From contig JBBRAY010000010.1 in assembly GCA_038206355.1 (NCBI GenBank), positions 25,027-89,026 of the forward strand: DNA of 64,000 bases. Reading direction: 5' to 3'. Both the position numbers and the translations under genes were made by a program. Below the pieces are notes generated by a model, which was given only the letters and a program-made list of their open reading frames with translations, was not told where the DNA came from and ran no database searches. Each line of letters opens with the position of its first letter. Within the stretch, counting starts at the first letter, position 1. This document shows, in pieces, positions 6,499 to 13,943 of this stretch. The DNA comes from JAPLDB01 sp038206355. Its GTDB lineage: Bacteria; Bacteroidota; Bacteroidia; AKYH767-A; 2013-40CM-41-45.

Positions 6499-8304
6499 TC
6501 AGCTTTGTGCTTCGGGTTTATCCAAGAAATATTTTGCAACAAGTTCACTTTTTGCTGCCCCTATGATTTCTGCCAATTCATCAGTCCCCGCTTCCCTTAT
6601 TCTTTTCACAGACTTAAAATGTTTCAGCAACTCTTCAGCAGTTTTATCCCCAATGCCTTTAATGTCGCTCAACTCCGTTTTTACAAACGCCTTACTTCTT
6701 TTATTACGGTGGTGCGTAATCCCGAACCGGTGGGCTTCATCCCTTATGTTTTGTATCACCCGCAATGTTTCAGATTTTTTATCCAGGTAAAGCGGTACAG
6801 AATCGCCCGGATAATAAATCTCTTCCAGCTTTTTGGCAATTCCGACCACTGCAATTTTTCCCGTAAGATTTAATTTCTCCAAACTGCTCATCGCTGCACT
6901 GAGTTGTCCTTTACCGCCGTCAATAACAATCAGCTGCGGCAACTCTTGCGCTTCGTCAATCATTCTTTTGTATCGCCTGAAAACAATTTCTTCCATTGAG
7001 GCAAAATCATCGGGACCCTCAACCGTTTTAATATTGAAATGCCGGTATTCTTTTTTAGATGGTTTGCCATTCCTGAAAACAGTAAGCGCTGCAACGGCAA
7101 AATCGCCCTGGAAATTGGAGTTGTCAATACATTCAATGTGGCGTGGTAATTCTTTTAAGCGCAAATCTTTTTTCATCACCTCCATCAGCCGCAATACTTT
7201 ATTTTCAGGATTCGTTTTTTCAAACTGCAACTGTTTCTCCTGAATATAATAGTTCACATTTTTTTCTGAGAGCAGCAGCAAATGTTTTTTATCGCCGATT
7301 TTCGGAACGGTAATTTCAACATCTTTTATTTCAAGGTCAAGATGAAAAGGCAAAATGAGTTCAGTGGATTCACTGTTGAATCGCTCACGGAGTTCAGCGA
7401 TGGCAAGTTCTAAAAGTTCTTCCTGCGTTTCATCCAGTTTCTTTTTCAGCTCTACCGTATGCGCCTGTATGATGGAGCCATTCATCACCTTCAGAAAATT
7501 GACAACGGCAAAATCTTCTTCTGCCTTAATAGAGAATACATCCACATTGTGAATGGAAGGATTAACGATCACACTTTTCTTATGAAACTTTTCCAGCTGC
7601 TCAAGCTTTTGTTTGATTTGCTGCGCTTCCTCATATTCAAAGTTCGATGCATGTTGCTGCATCTGTGTTTCAAGATGAGAAATTACGAAGTTGATATTTC
7701 CTTTTAATATCAGTCTGATGTGCTGAATATTATTGTTGTAATCTTCTTCTGTTTGCAATCCTTCACAGGGGCCTTTGCAATTACCGATATGAAACTCCAG
7801 ACAAACTTTAAATTTCTTTTTCTCAATATTTTCGGGAGAAAGATTCAGACTGCAGGAACGGAGTTTATACAACTGCGAAAAAAGATCGAGCAGCGTTTCA
7901 ATCATCCGTACAGAAGTGTAGGGACCAAAATATTCTGATCCGTCTCTGATCAGTTTCCTCGTATAAAAAATGCGCGGAAAATGTTCTTTCTTAATGCAGA
8001 TCCAAGGATACGTTTTATCATCACGCAGGTTAACATTGTATTTCGGCTGGTGCTTTTTGATGAGGTTGTTCTCGAGCAATAACGCATCCATTTCTGTTTC
8101 TACGACGATGGTTTTGATGTCGCAAATCTGTCGCACCATCACTGCCGTTTTTCCGGAATCATGTTCCTTATGAAAATAGCTGCTCACCCTTTTCTTCAGC
8201 GACTTTGCCTTACCCACATAAATAAGTCGCCCGTCTTTTTCATAAAACTGATACACACCCGGACTGTCGGGAAGAATGGAAATAATGCTTTGGTAATCGA
8301 ACAT
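6499..8304 (-). CDS. uvrC: Excinuclease ABC subunit C
   Basis: A 601-residue UvrC, the nuclease that makes both incisions in nucleotide excision repair with UvrB. The order is: GIY-YIG domain (residues about 15-95, GVYQFYEKDGRLIYVGKAKS), UVR/UvrB-interacting motif near residue 205-240 (FEYEEAQQIKQKLEQLEKF), the RNase H-like 5' nuclease domain with ECIDNSNFQGDFAVA around residue 385 and VIDGGKGQLSAA around 460, and tandem helix-hairpin-helix motifs at the C-terminus (LSDIKGIGDKTAEELL). The length is normal for the family. It is transcribed alone, away from the abiE cassette boundary. Confidence 0.97.
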   Translation of the reverse strand: MFDYQSIISILPDSPGVYQFYEKDGRLIYVGKAKSLKKRVSSYFHKEHDSGKTAVMVRQICDIKTIVVETEMDALLLENNLIKKHQPKYNVNLRDDKTYPWICIKKEHFPRIFYTRKLIRDGSEYFGPYTSVRMIETLLDLFSQLYKLRSCSLNLSPENIEKKKFKVCLEFHIGNCKGPCEGLQTEEDYNNNIQHIRLILKGNINFVISHLETQMQQHASNFEYEEAQQIKQKLEQLEKFHKKSVIVNPSIHNVDVFSIKAEEDFAVVNFLKVMNGSIIQAHTVELKKKLDETQEELLELAIAELRERFNSESTELILPFHLDLEIKDVEITVPKIGDKKHLLLLSEKNVNYYIQEKQLQFEKTNPENKVLRLMEVMKKDLRLKELPRHIECIDNSNFQGDFAVAALTVFRNGKPSKKEYRHFNIKTVEGPDDFASMEEIVFRRYKRMIDEAQELPQLIVIDGGKGQLSAAMSSLEKLNLTGKIAVVGIAKKLEEIYYPGDSVPLYLDKKSETLRVIQNIRDEAHRFGITHHRNKRSKAFVKTELSDIKGIGDKTAEELLKHFKSVKRIREAGTDELAEIIGAAKSELVAKYFLDKPEAQS

Positions 8305-8350
8305 GGAATTTTCTCGAACACGAAATTAAGTCAATTTAGGAATATACAGG

Positions 8351-8418
8351 CATCTTCAACTTGTAACTTGTGACTTGTGCCTTGCGACTTTTGACTTCTA
8401 ACTTGTGCCTTTTACCTT
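8351..8418 (+). repeat. Degenerate ACTTGTG heptamer repeat
   Basis: A run of ACTTGTA, ACTTGTG, ACTTGTG, CCTTGCG, ACTTTTG, ACTTCTA, ACTTGTG units fills the gap between the divergent uvrC and the gene at 8452. Its last unit supplies the TTG of the promoter for the downstream gene. Short heptad repeats of this kind are common intergenic filler in Bacteroidetes genomes. Confidence 0.6.
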
Positions 8419-8433
8419 ATTTAAATACCTTTG
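8403..8433 (+). promoter_or_regulatory. Promoter of the small gene at 8452
   Basis: TTG at 8403-8405, a 20-nt spacer and TACCTTTG at 8426-8433 match the Bacteroidetes promoter exactly. This rules out the upstream TTG codon at 8431 as translation start and supports ATG 8452. Confidence 0.7.
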
Positions 8434-8451
8434 AAAAATAAACTCTCCACT

Positions 8452-8718
8452 ATGGACCGCTACATCATCATCTCTGAACATACCGCAGAAGATTGCAGAA
8501 TGGTTGTTAAAGAATTCGTGCATTACCACGCAGGATTTTTAACGCACTTTGAATGGGGCTGCTACGATAATGACCACCATGCATATACCATCCTTGAAGC
8601 TGAAAACCATGCGCAGGCAATGATGTCAGTTCCTCCGGCATTCCGTCCAAAAGCAAAAGCAATTAAGCTTACGCATTTCAAGCCGAGGGAGTCAGCTCAA
8701 TCTGTTCACGGGCAATGA
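8452..8718 (+). CDS. Small protein of unknown function (88 aa)
   Basis: An 88-residue protein starting MDRYIIISEHTAEDCRM. It has an alternating beta-alpha-beta pattern (short strands at RYIIIS, FEWGCY, AYTILEA, AKAIKLTHF) that would suit a ferredoxin-like fold of the dimeric alpha/beta-barrel type, and is rich in His (HYH, DNDHHAY), which could bind metal. I recognise no named family. The start is chosen because the promoter TACCTTTG at 8426-8433 lies over the upstream in-frame TTG. It is monocistronic, 60 bp before the next gene. Confidence 0.7.
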   Translation: MDRYIIISEHTAEDCRMVVKEFVHYHAGFLTHFEWGCYDNDHHAYTILEAENHAQAMMSVPPAFRPKAKAIKLTHFKPRESAQSVHGQ

Positions 8719-8778
8719 TATTATTATAGTAAACCTTTCGCAATTGCTGTTGTCAGAGGTTTCCAAAATATAAATGAC

Positions 8779-10137
8779 ATGAAAAAAATTATTGTACTCT
8801 TTTCAATCCTGATTTTTCAGAGTTTATTTATTTTCTCGCAGGCAACGTTGAAGCCATCCATAGGAATTGGCTCGTTACCTTCTGACGGTGACAGCATGTG
8901 TTATGCGCCCTGGTATCTTGGAGGGTTTGATGCCAGCGGATTGCAGGCCGGTGATACAGCGTATGATTTTACTTTATATGATTTGAATGGCGACCCGTTT
9001 AATCTGGCTGATGCATTAAACAGCGGCACTCCCGTTCTTCTTGTTGCGGGAAGTTATACGTGTCCCGTGTTCCGCGGTAAAATTCCTGAAATCAATCAGG
9101 TGGTAAGTACTTATGGAAACCAGTTGAAAGTTGCTGTAATTTACACGATAGAAGCGCACCCCAATATTGACACCAGCGTTTATTTCGGTTATGTGAATCC
9201 GACGACAACAAATATTCAGGCGGGAATTTTATACCGCCAGCCCAACACTTATGGCGAAAGAAAATTTATCGCACAGGAATTACTCGACAGCATGACCATC
9301 AATGCGCCGGTTTATATTGATGGCCCATGCAATAACTGGTGGAGCACGTACGGTCCGGCGCCCAACAATTCTTATTTAATTGATACGACAGGGATTGTTT
9401 TTTCTCATCATGGATGGTTCGATCGTTTTCCGCGTGATATTTTTTGTGACATTGATAGTTTGCTCGGAACATCGAGCGGGCTTTGTTCGGGAGGAGGTCC
9501 TGCTACGGGAGCATTTACTTTTAATCTCATTTCGAATGACACGGTATATGATGTTGCCGGAAGTACGATATCTATTGACGGTGAACTCGTAAACAATGAC
9601 GCGGTTAATGATGTGCAGGTTTATGTAAGGCGACTCATCAATAATATTCCCACCGACTGGGGATCGTCGCTATGTATTGATGTTTGCTATTCCACTTCTA
9701 CAGACAGTGTGGTTTTTCTTTTACCTGCAGGCTCTACGCAATCCTTCCATTTTTATTTTTACACCTCAGCCGTCGCCAATTCAGGCAAAGCACGGGTAGG
9801 ATTTAAAAACCTCAACGATTCAACCAATTCTTTCAGCCAGAATTTATTTGGAATAACTACTGATGCTACTACAGGAATAAATAATGTACGACCCGCTGAA
9901 CTATTTGTCATATATCCGAATCCGGCATCATCGAAATTGAACTTTTCTTACGGTGACAATAAAATAAATTCTGCAGAAATTTCAGACCTCTCCGGCAGAA
10001 CTATTATTTCAAAAAGGTCAGATGGAAATTTATCCGTTGGATCAATTGAAATTCCTGATCTTGAAAATGGAGTTTACTTCCTCTGCGTTGTTGCAGGCGA
10101 TAAAAAGTTTTTGAAATCTTTTGTTGTCGTTAAATGA
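8779..10137 (+). CDS. T9SS-secreted deiodinase-like thioredoxin-fold protein
   Basis: A 452-residue protein with signal peptide (residues 1-21, ending IFSQ), a thioredoxin-fold domain at about 50-230, a beta-rich middle and a T9SS type A sorting domain from about 370 (LFVIYPNPASSKLNFSYG). The redox domain looks like the iodothyronine deiodinase family: GSYTCPVFR at C95 sits where deiodinases have GS(C/Y)TUPPF, IYTIEAHP matches their VYIxEAHP segment, and INAPVYIDGPCNNWW...YGPAPNNSYLID matches the downstream VPVVVDxMxN...YGAxPER region. Cys replaces selenocysteine. Expected role: an extracellular thiol- or halide-related redox enzyme; substrate unknown. A generic AhpC/TSA redoxin is the alternative. 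Confidence 0.8.
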   Translation: MKKIIVLFSILIFQSLFIFSQATLKPSIGIGSLPSDGDSMCYAPWYLGGFDASGLQAGDTAYDFTLYDLNGDPFNLADALNSGTPVLLVAGSYTCPVFRGKIPEINQVVSTYGNQLKVAVIYTIEAHPNIDTSVYFGYVNPTTTNIQAGILYRQPNTYGERKFIAQELLDSMTINAPVYIDGPCNNWWSTYGPAPNNSYLIDTTGIVFSHHGWFDRFPRDIFCDIDSLLGTSSGLCSGGGPATGAFTFNLISNDTVYDVAGSTISIDGELVNNDAVNDVQVYVRRLINNIPTDWGSSLCIDVCYSTSTDSVVFLLPAGSTQSFHFYFYTSAVANSGKARVGFKNLNDSTNSFSQNLFGITTDATTGINNVRPAELFVIYPNPASSKLNFSYGDNKINSAEISDLSGRTIISKRSDGNLSVGSIEIPDLENGVYFLCVVAGDKKFLKSFVVVK

Positions 10138-10607
10138 TGCTCGTCCATATTTATTTCAGTGGATGACGGGTTTTTTCAAGCGTATTTTTTTTGAATTTAA
10201 AATGTGATCGCCATCCGGTAGATCTATTCGTCTGCTGATTTCCTTTTGATAAATAATTTAAAAAGGAAGATTAAAATGATTCCACGGTAACAAATTTAAT
10301 GAATGACCTTGCCTTGCCTAAGGCTAGACGAGGTATCAAAATGAATATTTGTTCCGTCCGGCATCGCTTTCGCAAAGCTTCAGCAAAGCAAAGCCTGAGG
10401 CGAGACGGGGTATTTACTAGATCCCGAAGAACTTTGTCTTCGGAATTAATTCGACTTAATGATTTCAGTGCACCCTTCGGGCTTCTGAAATCATAGTCTC
10501 ATTAAATAAATTGTTAAAGTTTGTCCTGATCCGCCATTCCTATTCGTCTAAACAGTAAATAGCACATAATATTATTTACATTCACTAACAAATTAAACGA
10601 AGTAAAA
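10138..10607. other. Gene-free stretch with hairpins
   Basis: No gene is supported here; a 65-codon frame at 10299-10496 lies across repeats. Two clear hairpins stand out: CCGAAGA/TCTTCGG at about 10426-10442, and 10459-10494 where ATGATTTCAG pairs with CTGAAATCAT around an inner CCC-TTCG-GGG. The latter has an UUCG tetraloop and may act as a transcript end or a dispersed repeat. Confidence 0.5.
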
Positions 10608-10988
10608 ATGAAAAAGAACGTCAACTCACTCAACTGGTTCGAGATTCCTGCCAAAAATATTAAGCGCTCGAAGAAATTTTATGAATCCATATTTAAGATC
10701 AAGATGGAGGAACAGGAAATGATGGGAATGAAAATGGCTTTCTTCCCCTGGAAACCGGGATCAGGAAAAGCCAATGGTTCACTGGTGCAAAGTCCCATGC
10801 ATAAGCCTAGTAAAGACGGAGCCGTTATTTATCTCAACGCAAACCCGAAACTGGATAAAGTCCTCGACAAAATAAAAAAGGCCGGTGGTAAGGTCGTCAT
10901 GCCGAAAACACAAGCCGGCGATTTCGGATACATGGCATTTTTTATTGATACGGAAGGAAATAAGGTTGCGCTACATTCAAACAAATAA
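10608..10988 (+). CDS. VOC (glyoxalase/bleomycin-resistance) family protein
   Basis: This 126-residue single-domain VOC protein begins with VNSLNWFEIPAKNIKRSKKF, the typical first beta-alpha unit, and ends with the second half AGDFGYMAFFIDTEGNKVAL. VOC proteins form dimeric beta-alpha-beta-beta-beta barrels that bind a divalent metal; functions range from glyoxalase to antibiotic binding, and none can be assigned here. It starts a run of small stress-type proteins (SnoaL-like, DGPF, DGPF) leading to an ECF42 sigma factor, all on the same strand. The ATG follows an AT-rich leader. Confidence 0.88.
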   Translation: MKKNVNSLNWFEIPAKNIKRSKKFYESIFKIKMEEQEMMGMKMAFFPWKPGSGKANGSLVQSPMHKPSKDGAVIYLNANPKLDKVLDKIKKAGGKVVMPKTQAGDFGYMAFFIDTEGNKVALHSNK

Positions 10989-11075
10989 AAATTATGATCT
11001 TCATGTCCTTATTGTAAAATGTCATTCGTCTTATGGGTAAATAAACAATATTCACAATTTAAAACTCCAATCAAA

Positions 11076-11483
11076 ATGACAAACAAAGAAATTGCAAAGA
11101 CCTGGTTTGCGGCCATTGATGCCGGTGATTTCATGACCATTAAAAATCTCATGGATGACAAACACAAATTTCGCAATGCGATGACTCCTGCACCCATCGG
11201 TGTTGAGGAACACCTCGGGATGATGAAAATGATGACTTCGTCATTCGAAGGTAAGCACACCTTAAATGTAGTATTCGGCGACGATGAACATGTTGCGGTC
11301 AGCGGCAAGTGGAGTGGTAAGCACATCGGGGAATTCAATGGCATCCCGGCATCCGGTAACCCTGTCGAATTCCATTTTGTTGACTTGTTCCAGGTTGTAA
11401 ACGGCAAGGTAGTAAATGAACACATGGAATTGAATCCAATGACCATCATGCACCAGGTAAGTCCGCAAGCGGCGACTGCATGA
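11076..11483 (+). CDS. SnoaL-like (NTF2-fold) protein
   Basis: The 135-residue product starting MTNKEIAKTWFAAIDAGDF shows the NTF2/SnoaL pattern: an N-terminal helix pair, a middle with APIGVEEHLGMMKMM, and C-terminal strands VEFHFVDLFQVVNGKVVNEH. SnoaL-like proteins include ester cyclases and many uncharacterised stress proteins. The ATG at 11076 is preferred over an in-frame upstream codon at 11019 because homology begins there and an AT-rich leader precedes it. It lies 87 bp after the VOC gene and 46 bp before the first DGPF gene. Confidence 0.82.
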   Translation: MTNKEIAKTWFAAIDAGDFMTIKNLMDDKHKFRNAMTPAPIGVEEHLGMMKMMTSSFEGKHTLNVVFGDDEHVAVSGKWSGKHIGEFNGIPASGNPVEFHFVDLFQVVNGKVVNEHMELNPMTIMHQVSPQAATA

Positions 11484-11529
11484 ATCCGGTTAAAAAAAAA
11501 TTAGTTTTAATATTTAAAAGAAAAATCAA

Positions 11530-11880
11530 ATGGAAAAATTTATGTTCTTATTCAGAGGTGGTGAAAATCACGCAAGCAATGCCACCGAATCAAAAGTAGC
11601 GGCCGATAACATGCAGGCATGGATGACCTGGATGGAAGGTCTGGGTAAAAAAGGAATCCTTGTTGGTGGTGAACCATTGCAGCGTACAGGCATGCAGATT
11701 ACAGGGAAAAATAAAATTGTCACAGATGGTCCTTTTGTAGAAGCAAAAGAAATGGTAGGCGGCTACCTTATCGTAAATGCAAAAGACATCAATGAAGCAG
11801 TGGAGATTTCCAAAGGTTGTCCGATCTTTAATGAGAATGGCAAACTGGAAGTGAGACCGATTCAGAAAATGGAAATGTAA
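11530..11880 (+). CDS. DGPF-domain (YCII-related) protein, copy 1
   Basis: A 116-residue YCII-related protein with the eponymous motif as TDGPFVEAKEMVGGYLIVNA around residues 72-91 and the N-terminal MEKFMFLFRGGE. DGPF proteins are small ferredoxin-like-fold proteins whose genes sit beside ECF42 sigma factors in many phyla; their biochemical role is unknown. The C-terminus NGKLEVRPIQKMEM is nearly the same as in the neighbour at 12127, so the two are paralogues from a recent duplication. It belongs to the cluster ending in the sigma factor at 12605. Confidence 0.9.
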   Translation: MEKFMFLFRGGENHASNATESKVAADNMQAWMTWMEGLGKKGILVGGEPLQRTGMQITGKNKIVTDGPFVEAKEMVGGYLIVNAKDINEAVEISKGCPIFNENGKLEVRPIQKMEM

Positions 11881-12126
11881 AGTACGAAGTACGAATCATT
11901 ACGAATATACTAAGTACGAATAGCACAAATTGAAGTGAATCGAACCGGGATGGAAATTGGTGATTGGTATATTCGTTTTGATTAGTATTTAGTAATTTGA
12001 AGTAATAGACTTAAATTGGAATGGGAATTAGTAAATTCTTAAAGATTAGTAATTCGTACCTTGAAATGATGGGGATTGGTAATCAGTAAATTCGTTTCAA
12101 TTCGTATTTAGTAGCTCAAAACTCAT
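11881..12126. repeat. TACGAAGTA-type intergenic repeat
   Basis: AT-rich spacer built from AGTACGAAGTACGAA, TACGAATATACTAAGTACGAA, AATTAGTAAATTC and ATTCGTATTTAGTA words. The same words recur at 12463-12604, 1190-1275, 51180-51500 and 52630-52765. TACGAAGTA and its complement TACTTCGTA both occur, so parts can pair. Confidence 0.6.
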
Positions 12127-12462
12127 ATGGAAAAATTCATGTATTTATTTCGGGGCGGAATGGCCGGTGAGCATGCCGCAGATGTACCCAAAGACCACAT
12201 GCAAAAATGGATGCAGTGGATGGAATCACTCACTGAAAAGGGAATTATGGTCGGCGGTGAGCCACTGATGCCAATGGGTAAACAGGTAAATGGTTCTAAA
12301 AAATTAGTAACCGATGGCCCTTTCATTGAAGCCAAAGAGCTGGTAGGCGGGTATCTGATTGTAAACGCCAAAGATATCAATGAGGCCGTGGAATTTTCAA
12401 AGGGCTGTCCTATTTTTGAAGTGGACGGCAAACTGGAAGTAAGACCGATACAGAAAATGTAA
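12127..12462 (+). CDS. DGPF-domain (YCII-related) protein, copy 2
   Basis: This 111-residue paralogue of the protein at 11530 shares MEKFMYLFRGG at the start, TDGPFIEAKELVGGYLIVNA at about residues 70-89, the stretch KDINEAVEFSKGCPIFE and the KLEVRPIQKM end. It is four residues shorter internally. As in other ECF42 loci, the DGPF gene precedes the sigma-factor gene (12605) on the same strand and is a likely regulon member. The spacers on both sides of this gene are themselves related repeats, so gene plus spacer may have duplicated as one unit. Confidence 0.9.
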   Translation: MEKFMYLFRGGMAGEHAADVPKDHMQKWMQWMESLTEKGIMVGGEPLMPMGKQVNGSKKLVTDGPFIEAKELVGGYLIVNAKDINEAVEFSKGCPIFEVDGKLEVRPIQKM

Positions 12463-12604
12463 ATTACGAAGTACGAAGTATTACGAATGTACGAAGTACT
12501 GATCTCTACGAATATACTAAGTACAAATAGCACAAATTGGAGTGATCGAACTTAAATGGAAATCAGAAATTAGTATATTGGTATTAATTAGTATTTAGTA
12601 CTCG
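12463..12604. repeat. Second copy of the TACGAAGTA-type spacer
   Basis: Repeats the order seen at 11881-12126: TACGAAGTACGAAG, then TACGAATATACTAAGTAC, AATAGCACAAATTG, GTGATCGAACT and ending ATTAGTATTTAGTACTC just before the sigma-factor ATG. The shared word order supports tandem duplication of DGPF gene plus spacer. Confidence 0.6.
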
Positions 12605-13867
12605 ATGAATGATCAATCAAATGTCCATAAAACGATAGACCATCTTTTCAGGAGTGAATCCGGAAAGATGGTTTCTGTTTTAACACGCCTCTTTGGTTTC
12701 TCTAACATAGAGCAAGCCGAAGACATAGTTCAGGATACCATATTAAAAGCGCTGGAAATATGGAAGTGGGGGAAAATTCCTGACAACCCGCAGGCATGGC
12801 TCTACAAAGCCGCAAAAAATAAAGCGATTGATATCATCCGCAGGGAAAAATTAAAATATAAAATTGAAAATGAAATTGCAGTCCTGTTGCAATCTGAATA
12901 TTCTCTTGCGCCTAAGGTGAATGAACTTTTTACAGCCGGCGAAATAAAAGACGCTCAGCTCAGGATGATGTTTGCCTGTTGTCATCCATCCATTTCACAT
13001 GAAGCGCAAATCACATTGATATTGAAAACACTTTGCGGATTGAGTGTCCGCGAAATCAGCAGTGCTTTTCTCTGCAATGAAGACACCATCAGCAAAAGAT
13101 TATTCAGGACGAAAGAAAAAATCCGCGAAGAAAAAATTTCCATCGACTATCCCGGTGCTGATGCTATGCAAAAACGTACAGCGGCCGTGCTCAAAACACT
13201 TTACCTGCTTTTCAATGAAGGATACAATTCCTCTCATCCTGATCAGCTGATCAGAGAAGACCTGTGTGAAGAAGCGATGCGGCTGGCCATTTTGCTCACA
13301 GAAAATAAAAAAACAAACATTCCTGAAACCAACGCTTTACTCGCGTTGATGTGCTACCAGGTTTCACGTTTCAGCGCGCGCCTTGATGATAAAGGGCTCA
13401 TCATACTGCTCAAAGACCAGAACAGAAATCAGTGGAACAAATTTCTGATTCAAAAAGGTAATGAATTCATGACACTTGCATCAAGCGGAGATCACTTCCA
13501 TGACTTTCATATAGAAGCAGGTATAGCATCCATTCATGCCAATGCTATTTCCTATTCAGAAACAAACTGGAATGCCATTCTCGGACTATATGATTCTCTG
13601 CTGCTCCGAAGCAATAATCCGATGGTGGCTTTAAACAGATGTCTTGTATTGGCAGAAATTGACGGACCGGTCAATGCCATCAATGAAATGAAAAAATTAA
13701 AAGGCATTTCTGATAACGCACTCTTTAATACTTCACTCGGTGAGATGCATCAACGCACAGGAAATAAAACCGAAGCGAAATCATTTTTTCAGAAAGCCCT
13801 TGGCCTTACTACTTCCAAAGCTGAGGTGGAACTTATACAAAGAAAATTGAATTTGCTGGAAGGATGA
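12605..13867 (+). CDS. ECF42-type RNA polymerase sigma factor (DUF6596 C-terminus)
   Basis: A 420-residue ECF sigma factor. Region 2 is at about residues 20-85 (AEDIVQDTILKALEIW, WLYKAAKNKAIDIIRRE), region 4 at 120-175 (LCGLSVREISSAFLCNEDTI, SKRLFRTKEKIRE). A long C-terminal extension of roughly 230 residues (LYLLFNEGYNSSH, then a TPR-like end with TSLGEMHQRTGNKTEAKSFF) identifies the ECF42 group. ECF42 factors lack a cognate anti-sigma factor, and the extension is thought to control them; their targets are often the adjacent DGPF genes. That fits the two DGPF genes immediately upstream. Confidence 0.92.
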   Translation: MNDQSNVHKTIDHLFRSESGKMVSVLTRLFGFSNIEQAEDIVQDTILKALEIWKWGKIPDNPQAWLYKAAKNKAIDIIRREKLKYKIENEIAVLLQSEYSLAPKVNELFTAGEIKDAQLRMMFACCHPSISHEAQITLILKTLCGLSVREISSAFLCNEDTISKRLFRTKEKIREEKISIDYPGADAMQKRTAAVLKTLYLLFNEGYNSSHPDQLIREDLCEEAMRLAILLTENKKTNIPETNALLALMCYQVSRFSARLDDKGLIILLKDQNRNQWNKFLIQKGNEFMTLASSGDHFHDFHIEAGIASIHANAISYSETNWNAILGLYDSLLLRSNNPMVALNRCLVLAEIDGPVNAINEMKKLKGISDNALFNTSLGEMHQRTGNKTEAKSFFQKALGLTTSKAEVELIQRKLNLLEG

Positions 13868-13917
13868 GATTAAAGTCACGGGGCAAATTTTTTATTCCTG
13901 TTTACAGGGTAAAAGTA

Positions 13918-13925
13918 TATTTTTG
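13918..13925 (+). promoter_or_regulatory. -7 promoter element of the cNMP-kinase operon
   Basis: TATTTTTG matches TAnnTTTG and lies 18 bp before ATG 13944. It overlaps an in-frame TTG at 13923, arguing that the shorter ATG start is the real one. The -33 TTG is not obvious. Confidence 0.5.
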
Positions 13926-13943
13926 AGAATAATTTTTTGCCAC

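Noticed and set aside
8351..8418. CRISPR array
   Set aside because: Units are 7-8 bp with no spacers; simple heptad repeat.
8779..10137. Selenoprotein deiodinase
   Set aside because: The active-site codon is TGT (Cys95), not TGA, and no SECIS-like need arises.
10299..10496. 65-codon frame in the gap after the deiodinase-like gene
   Set aside because: It runs across hairpin repeats and has no protein-like composition.
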